A stretch of 64,000 nucleotides of DNA from assembly GCA_023430975.1 (NCBI GenBank), contig JAEYYB010000036.1, positions 62,001 to 126,000 on the forward strand, read 5' to 3'. The notes under the pieces were generated by a model. That model was not told the origin of the DNA, did not search any database, and saw only the letters and a program-made list of their open reading frames with translations. Source of the stretch: Bacillota bacterium (lineage in GTDB: Bacteria > Bacillota > Clostridia > Acetivibrionales > DSM-2933). Shown in pieces: positions 1-8,947 of the stretch (its first letter is position 1; each line of letters starts with the position of its first letter). The translations under genes were made by a program, and so were the position numbers.

Positions 1-302
1 ATGGCAAACTGCTTTTTATATGCATTTTTAAGCTCATTGGGTATATACCCGAGCACCGAAATTTCCCCCGAAGTGGGGGATATTATTCCAGTCAGTATTT
101 TCATAAGGGTAGTCTTTCCTGCACCATTTGGTCCGATTAACCCGACAAATTCGCCTTCATTGATATCCAAATTAAAAGCATTAACAGCGATTTTTGATAT
201 CTTCTTTCTATTAAACAAGCTTTTAATGCTGCCCTGCAAGCCTTCTTCCTTTTCAAAACGGGTATAGGTTTTATTTAGTTTTTTTGTGTGTATGATACTC
301 AT
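1..302 (-). CDS. ABC transporter ATP-binding protein (partial, N-terminus only)
   Basis: The reverse strand opens with an ATG at 302 behind a GGAGG Shine-Dalgarno and reads off the left edge of the window. About 100 residues are visible. They include a Walker A motif (GPNGAGKT, encoded near 127-150) followed by a typical LMKILTGII stretch, and the entry sequence INEGEFVGLIGPNG of an ABC ATPase. A short pre-Walker extension (GLQGSIKSLFNRKK) resembles ABC-2 type export ATPases, such as the family handling large exporters, but the substrate cannot be told from this fragment. It lies directly downstream of, and is co-oriented with, the MutS2-like pseudogene. The signature motif and Walker B lie outside the window. 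Confidence 0.85.
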   Translation of the reverse strand, partial: MSIIHTKKLNKTYTRFEKEEGLQGSIKSLFNRKKISKIAVNAFNLDINEGEFVGLIGPNGAGKTTLMKILTGIISPTSGEISVLGYIPNELKNAYKKQFA

Positions 303-329
303 ATTTATTGGCCTCCATCTTTATTTAAG

Positions 330-1267
330 TCATTCCTTGGTTTCAATAATTATACCGGGATCATGTTTTCGAGCCATATTGTGCCTTTTCTTCCGGTTTT
401 CAACCGAGTCAAATATAATTGAAAAGTCATAATTTTCTGGATAAAGCTCACTTGCTGGCACGTGGAGTTTTAACCTCTTATGGTTTATCAACAGCTTTTT
501 GTCTCTTACCTGCACTCCAACATCGCCTTTTTCATTTGCTTTCTGATATACAATTCTTCAATACGCAGTATGCCTACTTCTTCCTGATACTTTCCAACTG
601 AAGAAGGTTCGATGAAATAAGTGCTTCCGCTTTGGGATATATCAACAACCGAGCCTTTGATTTGGTTCTTGTATTCTTTTTTTACAGGCAGGGTGTAATG
701 CCCGTTGCGGATTGATATGAAGCTCTCCGAAAACCAGATTTTATTATTCCTTAGAAGTGAATCAAGCTTGGATTTTACCTGTATTTCGGCGTTTGCAATT
801 TTCCTTCTGATATCGGCAAGCAGTGGAGAGGCATTATCAACAACCTGAGAGCCGCGTATAGTCCTTTGTATTTCATCTTCAACATATGAAAGGTCATAAA
901 TGGAATTTCCATATGAGGCTACTGCAGTAAATGAGGCCTCAGCTTTTTTGAGATATGCTTTTAATCGCCTGCATGATGTGAAAAACTGTGCGATGTTACC
1001 CAGTTGTTCGGGCATTAGCAGCGAACCCTTGCCCAGCAATACTAAGGATTTTTCAAGATCCTCCATACATGAAAGGGGTGGCGTTCCGTAGTGCTCCATA
1101 ATCAGCCTTGCCTCGGTTGTTTCATTCAAATGTCTGGACACTTCACTCTCCGACAGGTAAGGCTCAAGTTTTTTAATTCTATATTTAGCTTTATCAGATA
1201 ATGCATATTGTTCAAGAATATTAAGTGCTTTATTAAATTCTAACGTTTCGTAATATTTTTTATTCAT
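330..1267 (-). pseudogene. MutS2-like mismatch-repair family gene, internally deleted and frameshifted
   Basis: The N-terminal part (1267 to about 530) reads as the core/lever region of a MutS2-like protein (motifs KIWFSESFISIRNGHYTLPVK, VVDISQSGSTYFIEP). It then jumps, with a frame change near 525-535, into a C-terminal tail (KGDVGVQVRDKKLLINHKR, LYPENYDFS) that ends at 330. The whole ABC-type ATPase domain expected between the two (Walker A, Walker B, the family's dimer interface) is missing. The product cannot be a working MutS ATPase. The start at 1267 has a GGAGG-like site (AATGGAGGATC). The two parts clearly belong to one ancestral gene of roughly 630 codons, so this is a deletion remnant and not two genes. 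It could still make a 253-residue truncated protein. Confidence 0.75.
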
Positions 1268-1307
1268 TGTTTAAGATCCTCCATTGATATAGACATTAAT
1301 AAAATAA

Positions 1308-1449
1308 ACCCGCAGAAGACATACCTATATTAAAAGTGTTAATAATCTTACATTTGGCGGAGCAAATAACGAACGGGATTTGCTTAAGACAAATGTAATA
1401 GATTTACCACTTTTAATAGCCTTATTAAAGGCAGAATGCTTCTGCGGGT
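1308..1449. repeat. Hairpin arms (1308-1318 / 1439-1449) with a MITE-like element nested inside
   Basis: ACCCGCAGAAG at 1308-1318 is the exact inverse of CTTCTGCGGGT at 1439-1449. Between them lies a copy of repeat family A (1329-1417). The simplest reading is an older palindrome, possibly a terminator, that was split by insertion of the element. This is inference from the nested symmetry. Confidence 0.55.
1329..1417. repeat. Repeat family A, copy 1 (MITE-like, about 89 bp)
   Basis: The element starts ATTAAAAGTGTTAATAATCT and ends with the imperfect inverse, giving terminal inverted repeats of about 28 bp. The centre holds GGCGGAGCAAATAACGAACGG. Near-identical copies lie at 3459-3555 and 47103-47200, with degenerate or half copies at 7901-7948, 33401-33478, 42587-42620 and 49064-49089. 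It lacks 8 bp (TTCAACGG) found in copy 2, between two CGG triplets. It has no coding capacity, so any mobility would need a transposase in trans. Confidence 0.8.
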
Positions 1450-1891
1450 AAAGGAAACTAAACAATTGTATTTATCGGGAAAAACAAAATCATGAAATGA
1501 TTTAGCCAACTTTGATTGTTGTCGTAAGAAAGTGTGGCGTAGAAAACACCGAAATTTTCCAGACAATAAAAATAGCCCGACAAACACACCTTGCCGTGCC
1601 ATGCATTTACAATCACTGTATTAGTTAAAATACAATCTGAAAATGGTTATTGAAGCAGTCTGTAAGGTAATGCCTTTTTAGGACACAATTAATAGACAGG
1701 CGTATAACCTGTTTTATCTTATGCCCTTCAACTTTATTTAGTTGAATATCACCTTTACAGAACTTACCGACATCAAAACCATCCTTTCGTTTGTAAGATA
1801 TATACAAAATATCATATTTAATTTAATAAGTCAACAATCAAATGCTCTTGTAAATGTTGGTATTATCTGAAATGAAGTGCTAATAATCTCT

Positions 1892-3409
1892 TTAGAGAGC
1901 TCTTCTTTTTAGGAATTGCTTGATTATCCTCCTTGTGATATCAACCACTGCAATAATTCCTAATATAACCAGACCATACACTTTTGCAATTAATATGAAT
2001 TTCCTTAAAAATGGACTTTGCCCAGACTCTTTTCCGGTAATTACTCCAGCAAGGTCATAGGAGGAAATCTTATTCTTCAATGGCTCTATATTGTCATAAT
2101 TGTAGAGCTCATCGTACTTAAAACTTCCCACAATCTTGTTAAATACAGGCTTTAGCTTGTCCTTTCCTGCATAGTCTGTTACCAGGGTTGCTGATGTATA
2201 CCCATCATAGCTTAAAAATCTTGCGTTGAAGCTTACCATCTTTTTTCCGTTACTTTCAATAACAAGTGACCACGTAAGAGCCTTTTTAATCTTATCGTAT
2301 TTTACTTTTTCGTCCCAATCGATAATTTTTATGCTGGCCAAATTGTTTGATTGTCTTAACTTTTCAGCCTCTTCATTTTCAGCTTTTATTTCGGCCAGTA
2401 ATTTGCCGTCATCCGCAATGGAATCAGTGCCTTCCACTACATATCCAACTGGATCGGTGCTAAACTCTATAAACCAATTTTCATTATTTTCTTCAAAAGG
2501 CACCACAATGCCGATTTCTCTTTGAGTGGGAATGTCCCCGATACTATCTTTAAAAACATCACACTTACTGCTATCTATAAAGCTATAACCATTATCAATT
2601 GTTATTGAAGCAATATTAGGACCGAGACTGAACTGACCGGGGCCTCTTTTTTCATTCCAGTCCTGTCTGAAATTATTTTTTCCGGTTATTAAACTTCCAA
2701 GTTTAAGGCTGGAAACCTTATCCTGTGATTTGTTATAATCACTATATTTCTTACCGGGTCTATACTCGAACCCGTTAATTATCTTATTAAGCATGGTTTT
2801 AGCCCATTCTTTTTCTTCTATGCCACAGACCAGTTTAACATTCATATAACCAAATCTGCCTAGAATTCTGAAATCGTAATTAATAAAGCGGTCATTTGTA
2901 TCTCTGTCAGTTTTGCATAGGTATGACCAAACAAGAGTATTAAGGCTTTTTTCGTAATGAGGTTTTTCATCCCAATCGAGTATATGAAGGGGAGGAATGT
3001 TCTTTTTAATTCTTTCTTCATTAAATCTCTCATTGCTTTTTATTATATCATCTAACAATAGCTTTTCATCGCTAATTGATGAAGTGTCATCTAATATGTA
3101 TCCAACCTTATCATAGGAGAATTTAACAAATCCGCTGTCTGTACCATTCTCAAATGTTATTATTGCAAGATCCCTGTCATCTGAAATTTCCGGCAGTGAT
3201 TCAATGAACTTTACACTATTTTCTTTATCTATAAACTTAAAGCCTGTATCCAGCTTGATAATTGCAAGCTCGTCACCTATATTAAACGTTCCGGGGGAAT
3301 CTTGCTCTTTCCACGTAATGCCGCTGTCTGCGGGTTGATTTACTGCTAATGACATTCCAGGCAATAACAGTATAAAGATTAATGTTAATAGTTGTAAAAT
3401 TTTCTTCAT
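1892..3409 (-). CDS. Secreted/membrane-anchored protein with two DUF2167 domains
   Basis: The product is 505 residues. I start it at the ATG at 3409 (MKKILQLLTLIFILLL), which has GAGGAG seven bases upstream; a farther ATG at 3451 has no such site. It has an N-terminal signal peptide and a C-terminal membrane helix (about residues 480-497) followed by KRR. Two homologous halves each show the DUF2167 pattern: GxxxLG/IGDELAI, GYxFID, a FSxDxVGYVxxxD stretch, then IxDWDEKxxYDKxxxxLxWS and a FNxRxLxxxGYxxxxLV segment. DUF2167 proteins are usually single-domain predicted membrane-anchored proteins of unknown function, so the tandem arrangement is notable. The gene sits alone between two copies of repeat A, with no operon partner visible. 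Confidence 0.8.
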   Translation of the reverse strand: MKKILQLLTLIFILLLPGMSLAVNQPADSGITWKEQDSPGTFNIGDELAIIKLDTGFKFIDKENSVKFIESLPEISDDRDLAIITFENGTDSGFVKFSYDKVGYILDDTSSISDEKLLLDDIIKSNERFNEERIKKNIPPLHILDWDEKPHYEKSLNTLVWSYLCKTDRDTNDRFINYDFRILGRFGYMNVKLVCGIEEKEWAKTMLNKIINGFEYRPGKKYSDYNKSQDKVSSLKLGSLITGKNNFRQDWNEKRGPGQFSLGPNIASITIDNGYSFIDSSKCDVFKDSIGDIPTQREIGIVVPFEENNENWFIEFSTDPVGYVVEGTDSIADDGKLLAEIKAENEEAEKLRQSNNLASIKIIDWDEKVKYDKIKKALTWSLVIESNGKKMVSFNARFLSYDGYTSATLVTDYAGKDKLKPVFNKIVGSFKYDELYNYDNIEPLKNKISSYDLAGVITGKESGQSPFLRKFILIAKVYGLVILGIIAVVDITRRIIKQFLKRRAL

Positions 3410-3458
3410 GTTACTGTACTCCTCAAAAAATCTAAAATTTAATTTAGTCATGTCTTAG

Positions 3459-3555
3459 ATTAAAAGTGTTAATAATCTCACATTTGGCGGAGCAAATAAC
3501 GAACGGTTCAACGGGATTTGCTTAAGACAAATGTAATAGATTTATCACTTTTAAT
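3459..3555. repeat. Repeat family A, copy 2 (full length, about 97 bp)
   Basis: This is the most complete copy: terminal inverted repeats ATTAAAAGTGTTAATAATCT / AGATTTATCACTTTTAAT flank GGCGGAGCAAATAACGAACG and the inner arm CTTAAGACAAATGTAATAG. It lies about 50 bp upstream of the start of the DUF2167 gene, so it may carry or disturb that gene's promoter. Confidence 0.85.
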
Positions 3556-3609
3556 ATAGATTAAGATTCTATAAAACATAGAACTCATCTTTCCGATATT
3601 CTTTATATA

Positions 3610-3735
3610 AGGTATTTCGAAAAATATATTCAAATAGTTTTTGGCATAATATCATTAGTTCAACTTTTTAAAATTACCCCTTTGACCAGCTAATTATTTG
3701 TAAAATACCTAAATAATTTATGATGGGAGCTAACG
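3610..3735. repeat. Repeat family B, copy 1 (upstream element shared with 37510-37635)
   Basis: The segment runs ATTTCGAAAAATATATTCAA ... CCCCTTTGACCAGCTAATTA ... and aligns at roughly 70 per cent with 37510-37635. Both copies end just upstream of a rightward gene. Part of a third copy is seen at 11588-11634. In the 37.5 kb copy the ends CATTTCAAAAAAT / ATTTTTGAAATG form an inverted repeat, so this is probably another small palindromic element. Confidence 0.5.
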
Positions 3736-4068
3736 GTGATGAAAACTGTAATGAAAAACTTTAAGGATAATTTGTACATGTATGCCGGACTGGAGAATCT
3801 CACTGAAAATATCGTATTGCAAGAGCTGTATTATTTTGCTGAAAACACCCAAAATACACGAGGTAAAGGATTTTGTGACTGTTGGATTTGTTTGGCTGAT
3901 GTTGCTGCTATTATTCTAAACGATATTAAACCCAAATATTGTTCAAATTTTATAGACAAAGATGAAAATAGTGAGTATTATACCAAACTTAGGACTGACG
4001 TTCATGAGCGGATTATCAAAGCCTTTGAAATGGTTAAAAAGAATCCGCATCACGAGACTAAGGAATGA
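3736..4068 (+). CDS. ComFB-like protein
   Basis: A small protein of 110 residues (109 if the ATG at 3739 is used; GGGAGC at 3725 fits either the GTG at 3736 or the ATG). It matches the ComFB family pattern: an N-terminal helix of the type NLTENIVLQELYYF, a CDCWICLADVAAIILN segment with the closely spaced cysteines, then KPKYCSNF. The Bacillus comF operon encodes a ComFB of unknown role, and ComFB-like proteins in cyanobacteria have been reported as cyclic-dinucleotide receptors. Here it stands alone, not in a competence operon, so no role in DNA uptake should be assumed. Repeat B lies immediately upstream. Confidence 0.7.
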   Translation: MMKTVMKNFKDNLYMYAGLENLTENIVLQELYYFAENTQNTRGKGFCDCWICLADVAAIILNDIKPKYCSNFIDKDENSEYYTKLRTDVHERIIKAFEMVKKNPHHETKE

Positions 4069-4141
4069 CAAAAATACTTGTAGTGCTTTTACATTCTTTA
4101 AGTCCAATTGTCTTAACATGTCCAAAATCAAGCGGCAAAAT

Positions 4142-4162
4142 AAGAGAGTTTAGTGACTCTCT
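4142..4162 (-). terminator. Hairpin at the end of the cysteine synthase gene
   Basis: AGAGAGTTTAGTGACTCTCT forms a short hairpin followed, on the reverse strand, by a T-rich tract (TTATTTTG). It overlaps the stop codon of the leftward cysteine synthase gene. Confidence 0.5.
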
Positions 4163-5060
4163 ATATTTGCGAATTAAATAAATCTGTACTTAGGTATTTT
4201 TCTCCCCTATCGGCAAACACTACAACCACGAAGCCTTCATCCATTTCTTTTATGCACTCAAGTGCTGCAATCATTGCTGCTCCGCTGCTCATGCCTACAA
4301 ATATGCCCTCATGTAAAACAATTGATCTACACATGGAAAAAGCAGCTTCAGATTCTATCATTACAGTACGGTCAATTTTTGTTGGATCGTAGATTTCCGG
4401 AACTATTGCTTCCTGCATATTTTTAAGACCTTGTATATAATGCCCCAGAACAGGATGTGCTTCAATTACCTGTATATCGGGGTTTTTGCTTTTCAATCCC
4501 ATACCTACACCCATTATGGTTCCTGAGGTACCAAGAGCAGATACAAAATGAGTGACTTTGCCCTGAGTGCCCTCCCATATTTCGTGTGCAGTAGTAAGGT
4601 AGTGTGCCATTTTATTGTATTCATTGGAGAACTGGTTTGGCATAAAATATTTATCCGGGTAAGCGGAGATAAGCTCATGTGCTTTTCTAATGGCTCCATC
4701 TGTTCCCTGTGATGCATCTGTTAGTGTAATCTTTCCGCCAAAAGCCTCAATCATTTTTCGGCGTTCAACAGAAACTGCTTCACTCATTACTATTTCAACT
4801 GCGTATCCTTTAACTGCACCTATCATTGCCAGGCCTATACCTGTGTTGCCGGAGGTAGGCTCAATTATTGTTTTGCCTTTGGTGAGCATACCGCATTCTT
4901 CTGCCTGTTCAATCATTTTCAATGCTATGCGGTCCTTGATGCTTCCCGTGGGATTGAATCCTTCCAGCTTTGCATATAAGGGAATGTGGGGCTTCGGATT
5001 CAATTTGTTTATCTTTACAAGCGGAGTGTTACCAATGGCATCAAGAATGTTATCATACAT
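4161..5060 (-). CDS. cysK: Cysteine synthase (O-acetylserine sulfhydrylase family)
   Basis: A 299-residue PLP enzyme of fold type II that makes cysteine from O-acetylserine, or a related activated serine, and sulfide. Visible motifs are NTPLVKI, the PLP lysine in PTGSIKDR (about Lys42), the substrate loop EPTSGNTG, the phosphate-binding GTSGTIMG and the C-terminal GMSSGAAM. Length is normal for CysK/CysM. I prefer the ATG at 5060 (MYDNILDAIGNTP) because GGAAGG lies nine bases upstream; ATGs at 5066 and 5069 overlap that site. The exact acyl donor (acetylserine or phosphoserine) cannot be read. It appears monocistronic, with no sulfate-assimilation genes next to it. Confidence 0.93.
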   Translation of the reverse strand: MYDNILDAIGNTPLVKINKLNPKPHIPLYAKLEGFNPTGSIKDRIALKMIEQAEECGMLTKGKTIIEPTSGNTGIGLAMIGAVKGYAVEIVMSEAVSVERRKMIEAFGGKITLTDASQGTDGAIRKAHELISAYPDKYFMPNQFSNEYNKMAHYLTTAHEIWEGTQGKVTHFVSALGTSGTIMGVGMGLKSKNPDIQVIEAHPVLGHYIQGLKNMQEAIVPEIYDPTKIDRTVMIESEAAFSMCRSIVLHEGIFVGMSSGAAMIAALECIKEMDEGFVVVVFADRGEKYLSTDLFNSQI

Positions 5061-5196
5061 GTACATCATCCTTCCAATCTACTACTAATACTATACCATG
5101 TATTGATTGCAGCTACAATATATGTAAGTAACTTAAATTGGCACTCTATATAAATATGAGTCTTTAATTCGGAAAATTCTTTTAAACATATAAAAT

Positions 5197-5240
5197 CTCT
5201 CCTTCCCGGCAATTGGTTTTAGCCGGAAAGGAGAGTGCCT
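5197..5240 (-). terminator. Terminator of the cohesin protein gene
   Basis: CTCTCCTTCCCGGC and its inverse GCCGGAAAGGAGAG enclose an 11-base loop. On the reverse strand the hairpin is followed by a mixed A/T stretch. It lies about 35 bases after the stop codon of the leftward cohesin gene. Confidence 0.7.
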
Positions 5241-5273
5241 GCTTAAAGCATGATTTTAAAATTACTATATTTT

Positions 5274-7655
5274 CTAATTGATTGAAGCCGCTTGAGTTAC
5301 TTTATAGCCTGATAACTGCAAACCATCCCAGTCAAATATCATAGTTCCTGTAACCGGATTAGTTAGGCTTGGTGAGTTTTCAAGCATTATCTTGGTTGAT
5401 GCTGTCTTCAATACTTTAAATCCTATAACTGCCAATGAACCGGTGTTTTCAGGTGCTCCTGAGTTTTTGTAAGATGCCAAATTCATGTATGTCCTTCCAA
5501 AGGTAAGTGAACCCTTTGAAAGATCGTTTGCTGCCATATCTGTTCCGCTGTATCTCTTCTGGAGCAATGTACCATAGTCCGGAGCTGACGAATTGTCATA
5601 TGGTGTTCCATCAAGGTATACAGGCTGTAATACCACTGGATCATATTTGATATTTGCCTGATATCCTGAAACAACATCAAATCCCTTTACATTTAGCGTT
5701 ACAGCAATGATATCTCCTACAGCTGCAGTTGTTTTGTCAAGTGTAATATATACTTCACCTTTTCCAGGTATAGGCGTAGGTGTTGGTGTTGATGTAGGTA
5801 CATTAGTAGGCGTAGCTGTAGGTGCTACTGATCTGGTTGGAGTAGCTGTAGGTGCTTCAGATTTGGTAGGAGTAGGTGCTATTTTAGTAGGTGTAGCAAC
5901 ACTGCCTGAATTTATAGTTGGAGCCTGGGTTACAGCATATCCTGCTAACTGAATACCGTTCCAATCGAATACCATTGTTCCCGAAACTGGGTTAGTGAGG
6001 CTTGATGCATTCTCTAACACAAACTTTGTAGAGGATACTTTTAAAACCTTAAATCCAATAATGGCCAATGAACCGGTATTTTCCTTTACACCTGAAGCCT
6101 TGTATGACTCCAATGCCATGTATGTTCTTCCAAAGGTAAGTATGCCTTTTGTAACATCATTCGATGCCATGTCAGTACCGCTATATCTCTTCTGCAATAA
6201 TGTTCCGTACTCTGGTGATGACGAATTGTCATAAGGGGTTCCATCAAGGTATACAGGCTGTAATACTGCAGGATCATACTTGATATTTGCCTGGTATCCA
6301 GCCACAACATCAAATCCCTTAACGTTTATTGTAGCTGTAATGATATCCCCAACAGCAGCAGTTGTTTTGTCAACAGTAACATAAACTTCAGCTCCTGGAG
6401 GAACTGATGCTACAGCTGTAGGAGTAGGTGCTGCAGATTTAGTAGGAGTAGGTGCTAATGATTCTGTAGGTGTAGCAACACTGCCTGAATTGATAGTTGA
6501 GGCTTGGGTTACAGTGTATCCTGCTAACTGAATACCGTTCCAATCGAATACCATAGTTCCTGAAACTGGGTTAGTGAGGCTTGATGTATTTTCCAAAGAA
6601 ATTTTTGTGGCAGTGGTCTTTAATACTTTAAAGCCTATAATTGCCAATGTTCCATTGTTTTCTTTTACACCTGAAGCCTTGTATGAGTCCAATGCCATAT
6701 ATGTTCTTCCAAAGGTGAGTATTCCCTTTGAAAGATCGTTTGCCGCCATATCTGTACCACTATATCTCTTCTGCAATAGTGTTCCATATTCTGGAGTTGA
6801 AGAATTGTCATATGGAGTTCCATCAAGATACACAGGTTGTAATACTGTCGGGTCGTATTTAAGGCTTGCCTGATACCCAGCTATAACATCAAAGTCTTTT
6901 ACATTTATTGTTGCTTTTATGATATTACCAACAGCTGCAGTTGTTTTATCAACTGTTACAAACACTTCGCCTTTTGAAGGAATTGATGTTGTAGTAGTTG
7001 GTGTTGGTGTTGGTGTATTTGATACTGTCGATTTTGTAGGTGTAGGTACTGGCTTTGTAGGTGTTGCTGCTTTTGTTGCGGTAGGTGGATTTGAAACAAC
7101 ACCGCCTGGAATTATACCTGCAATTAGTGTTCCTGATTCAAATACAGCAATATATGGATTTTCTACATACTGTGAGGTAGCTGACATATATGAGTGGTCA
7201 TTGGATTGGTCGAAATTTGACCAGTCACTTCTTGCCACTCTACCTTGAATATTTACCTCAGACTGTTTTGGCCATTGTGCTCCGGCAGTCGAAATAGTAC
7301 CTGAAGATGGCTTAAATTCAATATATTTGTCGGCCTTGGCTGTTGCCGGCGAAAGATCATAAAATGCAGTAGAAATCGATCCCATGCTAACATAGTCGGA
7401 ATAATACTTCAATTCTTTGTCACTGTCCTTTGTGAAGTAGTACCTTATAGTTAGTTTGGACATATCGATATCGCTTGTCCCTAAATTTCTCAGTTTGAGG
7501 TTGATGTAAATCTGATTTGAGGTAGTTCCTGCTCCATTATTGCTGTAGGATACCTTTAAACTACTAGGTGCAGCTGCTAATGAAACATTTGAGAATAGAC
7601 CACCTAATAGCAACAATGAGGTTAATAAAACTGCCATAAGTCTTTTGAAATTCAT
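5274..7655 (-). CDS. Scaffoldin-like protein: CBM3 plus three type II-like cohesins
   Basis: A secreted 793-residue protein. Residues 1-28 are a signal peptide. Residues 30-182 are a family 3 carbohydrate-binding module (TIRYYFTKD, YIEFKPSSGTI, SDWSNFDQSNDHSYM). Three cohesins follow at about 228-385, 428-583 and 640-793, joined by Thr/Pro linkers built from (A/T)PTPTK units. Each cohesin has the type II pattern (GYQANIKYDPxVLQPVYLDG, GTLLQKRYSGTDMA, SGTMVFDWNGIQLAGY). No dockerin, SLH, sortase or membrane anchor follows the last cohesin, so the protein is probably released and binds cellulose by its CBM3 while recruiting type II dockerins. Such cell-free scaffoldins exist in C. thermocellum and Acetivibrio. 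The start has AGGGGG nine bases upstream. The X-dockerin protein at 47.2-48.7 kb is a candidate ligand. Confidence 0.92.
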   Translation of the reverse strand: MNFKRLMAVLLTSLLLLGGLFSNVSLAAAPSSLKVSYSNNGAGTTSNQIYINLKLRNLGTSDIDMSKLTIRYYFTKDSDKELKYYSDYVSMGSISTAFYDLSPATAKADKYIEFKPSSGTISTAGAQWPKQSEVNIQGRVARSDWSNFDQSNDHSYMSATSQYVENPYIAVFESGTLIAGIIPGGVVSNPPTATKAATPTKPVPTPTKSTVSNTPTPTPTTTTSIPSKGEVFVTVDKTTAAVGNIIKATINVKDFDVIAGYQASLKYDPTVLQPVYLDGTPYDNSSTPEYGTLLQKRYSGTDMAANDLSKGILTFGRTYMALDSYKASGVKENNGTLAIIGFKVLKTTATKISLENTSSLTNPVSGTMVFDWNGIQLAGYTVTQASTINSGSVATPTESLAPTPTKSAAPTPTAVASVPPGAEVYVTVDKTTAAVGDIITATINVKGFDVVAGYQANIKYDPAVLQPVYLDGTPYDNSSSPEYGTLLQKRYSGTDMASNDVTKGILTFGRTYMALESYKASGVKENTGSLAIIGFKVLKVSSTKFVLENASSLTNPVSGTMVFDWNGIQLAGYAVTQAPTINSGSVATPTKIAPTPTKSEAPTATPTRSVAPTATPTNVPTSTPTPTPIPGKGEVYITLDKTTAAVGDIIAVTLNVKGFDVVSGYQANIKYDPVVLQPVYLDGTPYDNSSAPDYGTLLQKRYSGTDMAANDLSKGSLTFGRTYMNLASYKNSGAPENTGSLAVIGFKVLKTASTKIMLENSPSLTNPVTGTMIFDWDGLQLSGYKVTQAASIN

Positions 7656-8425
7656 GAATAAATACCCCCTATACTCGCTTACTTGTAACTTTTCTAGTAA
7701 AAAACATTATAATTCTTATACCTCCTTACCTTAATTTTGATAAATCGTGCACCCTTTTGGAGTGCATAAACAACTAAAATGAATTTATATAACCAATAGT
7801 CTGACACTATTCTCCACTACTAATGAGCTGGAAATAGCCGGCTTATCATTATATAACAACTGAAGAAAGAGCTTTTGCAATAATGAAAAAATGTGGAATC
7901 TGTTTGTTATTTTCTCATCCAAATGTAAGATTATTAACACTTTTTAATTAAAATAATAGAATAAGTAACATGACGTTAATAATTAATGATTAATTGTAAC
8001 TACAAAGCCTGTAGAATCTCTGTAATTAAAATAAGTATATGAATATTTAATCAGCTAAAAATTAAATGTGAGAATAAAATAGGTGTAAGGGTTTGCTGCC
8101 CTTTCCAATTGATACAAGGTTTGTTAAATTATTGGAAAAACATTAGAGTACTGCTTCGAAATGAATGCGATTACTGATTTAACACAAAAATACCTCTTAA
8201 TAATATAATTATAGTTAACTTGCAAGCCTTTGTCAATACTTAGCAATAGATTAACAGATTGATTTAGGGAATAACATAATTATAAAATTATAAGTTGGTG
8301 GGATATAATGATTTGTTCTGCATTGCAATTTCTCATGATAACAATCAAAGTTACAAAATTACAAGCAAAAGGTTAATAACACTTTCTCTCATTCTGAATA
8401 AATTATAATGAGAGGAGGCGTTTTT
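7656..8425. other. Intergenic region, AT-rich, with a half copy of repeat A
   Basis: This is the divergent gap between the cohesin gene and the L,D-transpeptidase gene. At 7901-7948 it holds a degenerate half of repeat A (TGTTTGTTATTTTCTCATCC then CAAATGTAAGATTATTAACA). GCACCCTTTTGGAGTGC at 7749-7765 is a small palindrome about 95 bases upstream of the cohesin start. I see no reading frame of note. Promoters for both genes must lie here but none is strong enough to place. Confidence 0.5.
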
Positions 8426-8758
8426 ATGTATAGAATAGAAATTAATACAAAAAAAAGAGTACTATCGTTATTCAATGACAATAATTTAGTTAAGCATTAC
8501 CCCGTTGCGGTTGGAAAACCTTCTACGCCAACTCCGCTGGGGAACTGGACCATTACTAAAAAAGGATTATGGGGCACTCAATTTGGAGGTCATTTCATGC
8601 AGCTTAGTGTTCCATGGGGAATCTATGGAATCCATGGAACCGATAAGCCTTGGTCCATTTCACAAGCAGTCAGTCATGGATGTGTACGGATGTATAGTAA
8701 TGATGCGGCGGAACTTTATAATATGGTTCCAATTGGAACACCTGTGTATATATATTAA
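8426..8758 (+). CDS. L,D-transpeptidase, YkuD domain
   Basis: A compact 110-residue YkuD domain. The catalytic signature is intact: GIHGTDKPWSI followed by SHGCVRM, with the nucleophile Cys in SHGCVRM and the paired His in HGTD. YkuD enzymes form 3-3 cross-links in peptidoglycan, or act on spore cortex or cell wall, through a Cys acyl-enzyme. The ATG at 8426 is chosen because AGAGGAGG precedes it by six bases. No signal peptide or LysM domain is visible, unlike many extracellular homologues, so secretion would need another route, or the enzyme acts within the developing spore. That is inference. Confidence 0.9.
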   Translation: MYRIEINTKKRVLSLFNDNNLVKHYPVAVGKPSTPTPLGNWTITKKGLWGTQFGGHFMQLSVPWGIYGIHGTDKPWSISQAVSHGCVRMYSNDAAELYNMVPIGTPVYIY

Positions 8759-8947
8759 GTTCTACATTTAATTTATTTACGCAATAAATCTAAAACCTCA
8801 TGAATGTATATTCTGGCTTGTTAAAAGCAAACTGTTGAATAAGGAGAGCACTTGTCAATCTGTATTCCTTAATGAAAAGTGTTATATATTTTAAATTCTA
8901 GAGCATACTAAGGAATGACTAAATACTACTGAGTAGAGGTGCTTTTA

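Noticed and set aside
1384..1602. Leftward open frame of 72 codons over repeat A
   Set aside because: It overlaps the repeat and the hairpin, has no ribosome site and no protein-like composition.
5707..5952. Rightward valine/glycine-rich frames within the cohesin gene (also at 6919, 13929, 14652, 15381 and 48268)
   Set aside because: They are the antisense of Thr/Pro linkers; the composition is the mirror of ACP/ACT codons and there are no ribosome sites.
7740..7800. Possible c-di-GMP riboswitch upstream of the cohesin gene
   Set aside because: There is a short GCACTCC...GGGTGC palindrome, but none of the conserved aptamer blocks are present.
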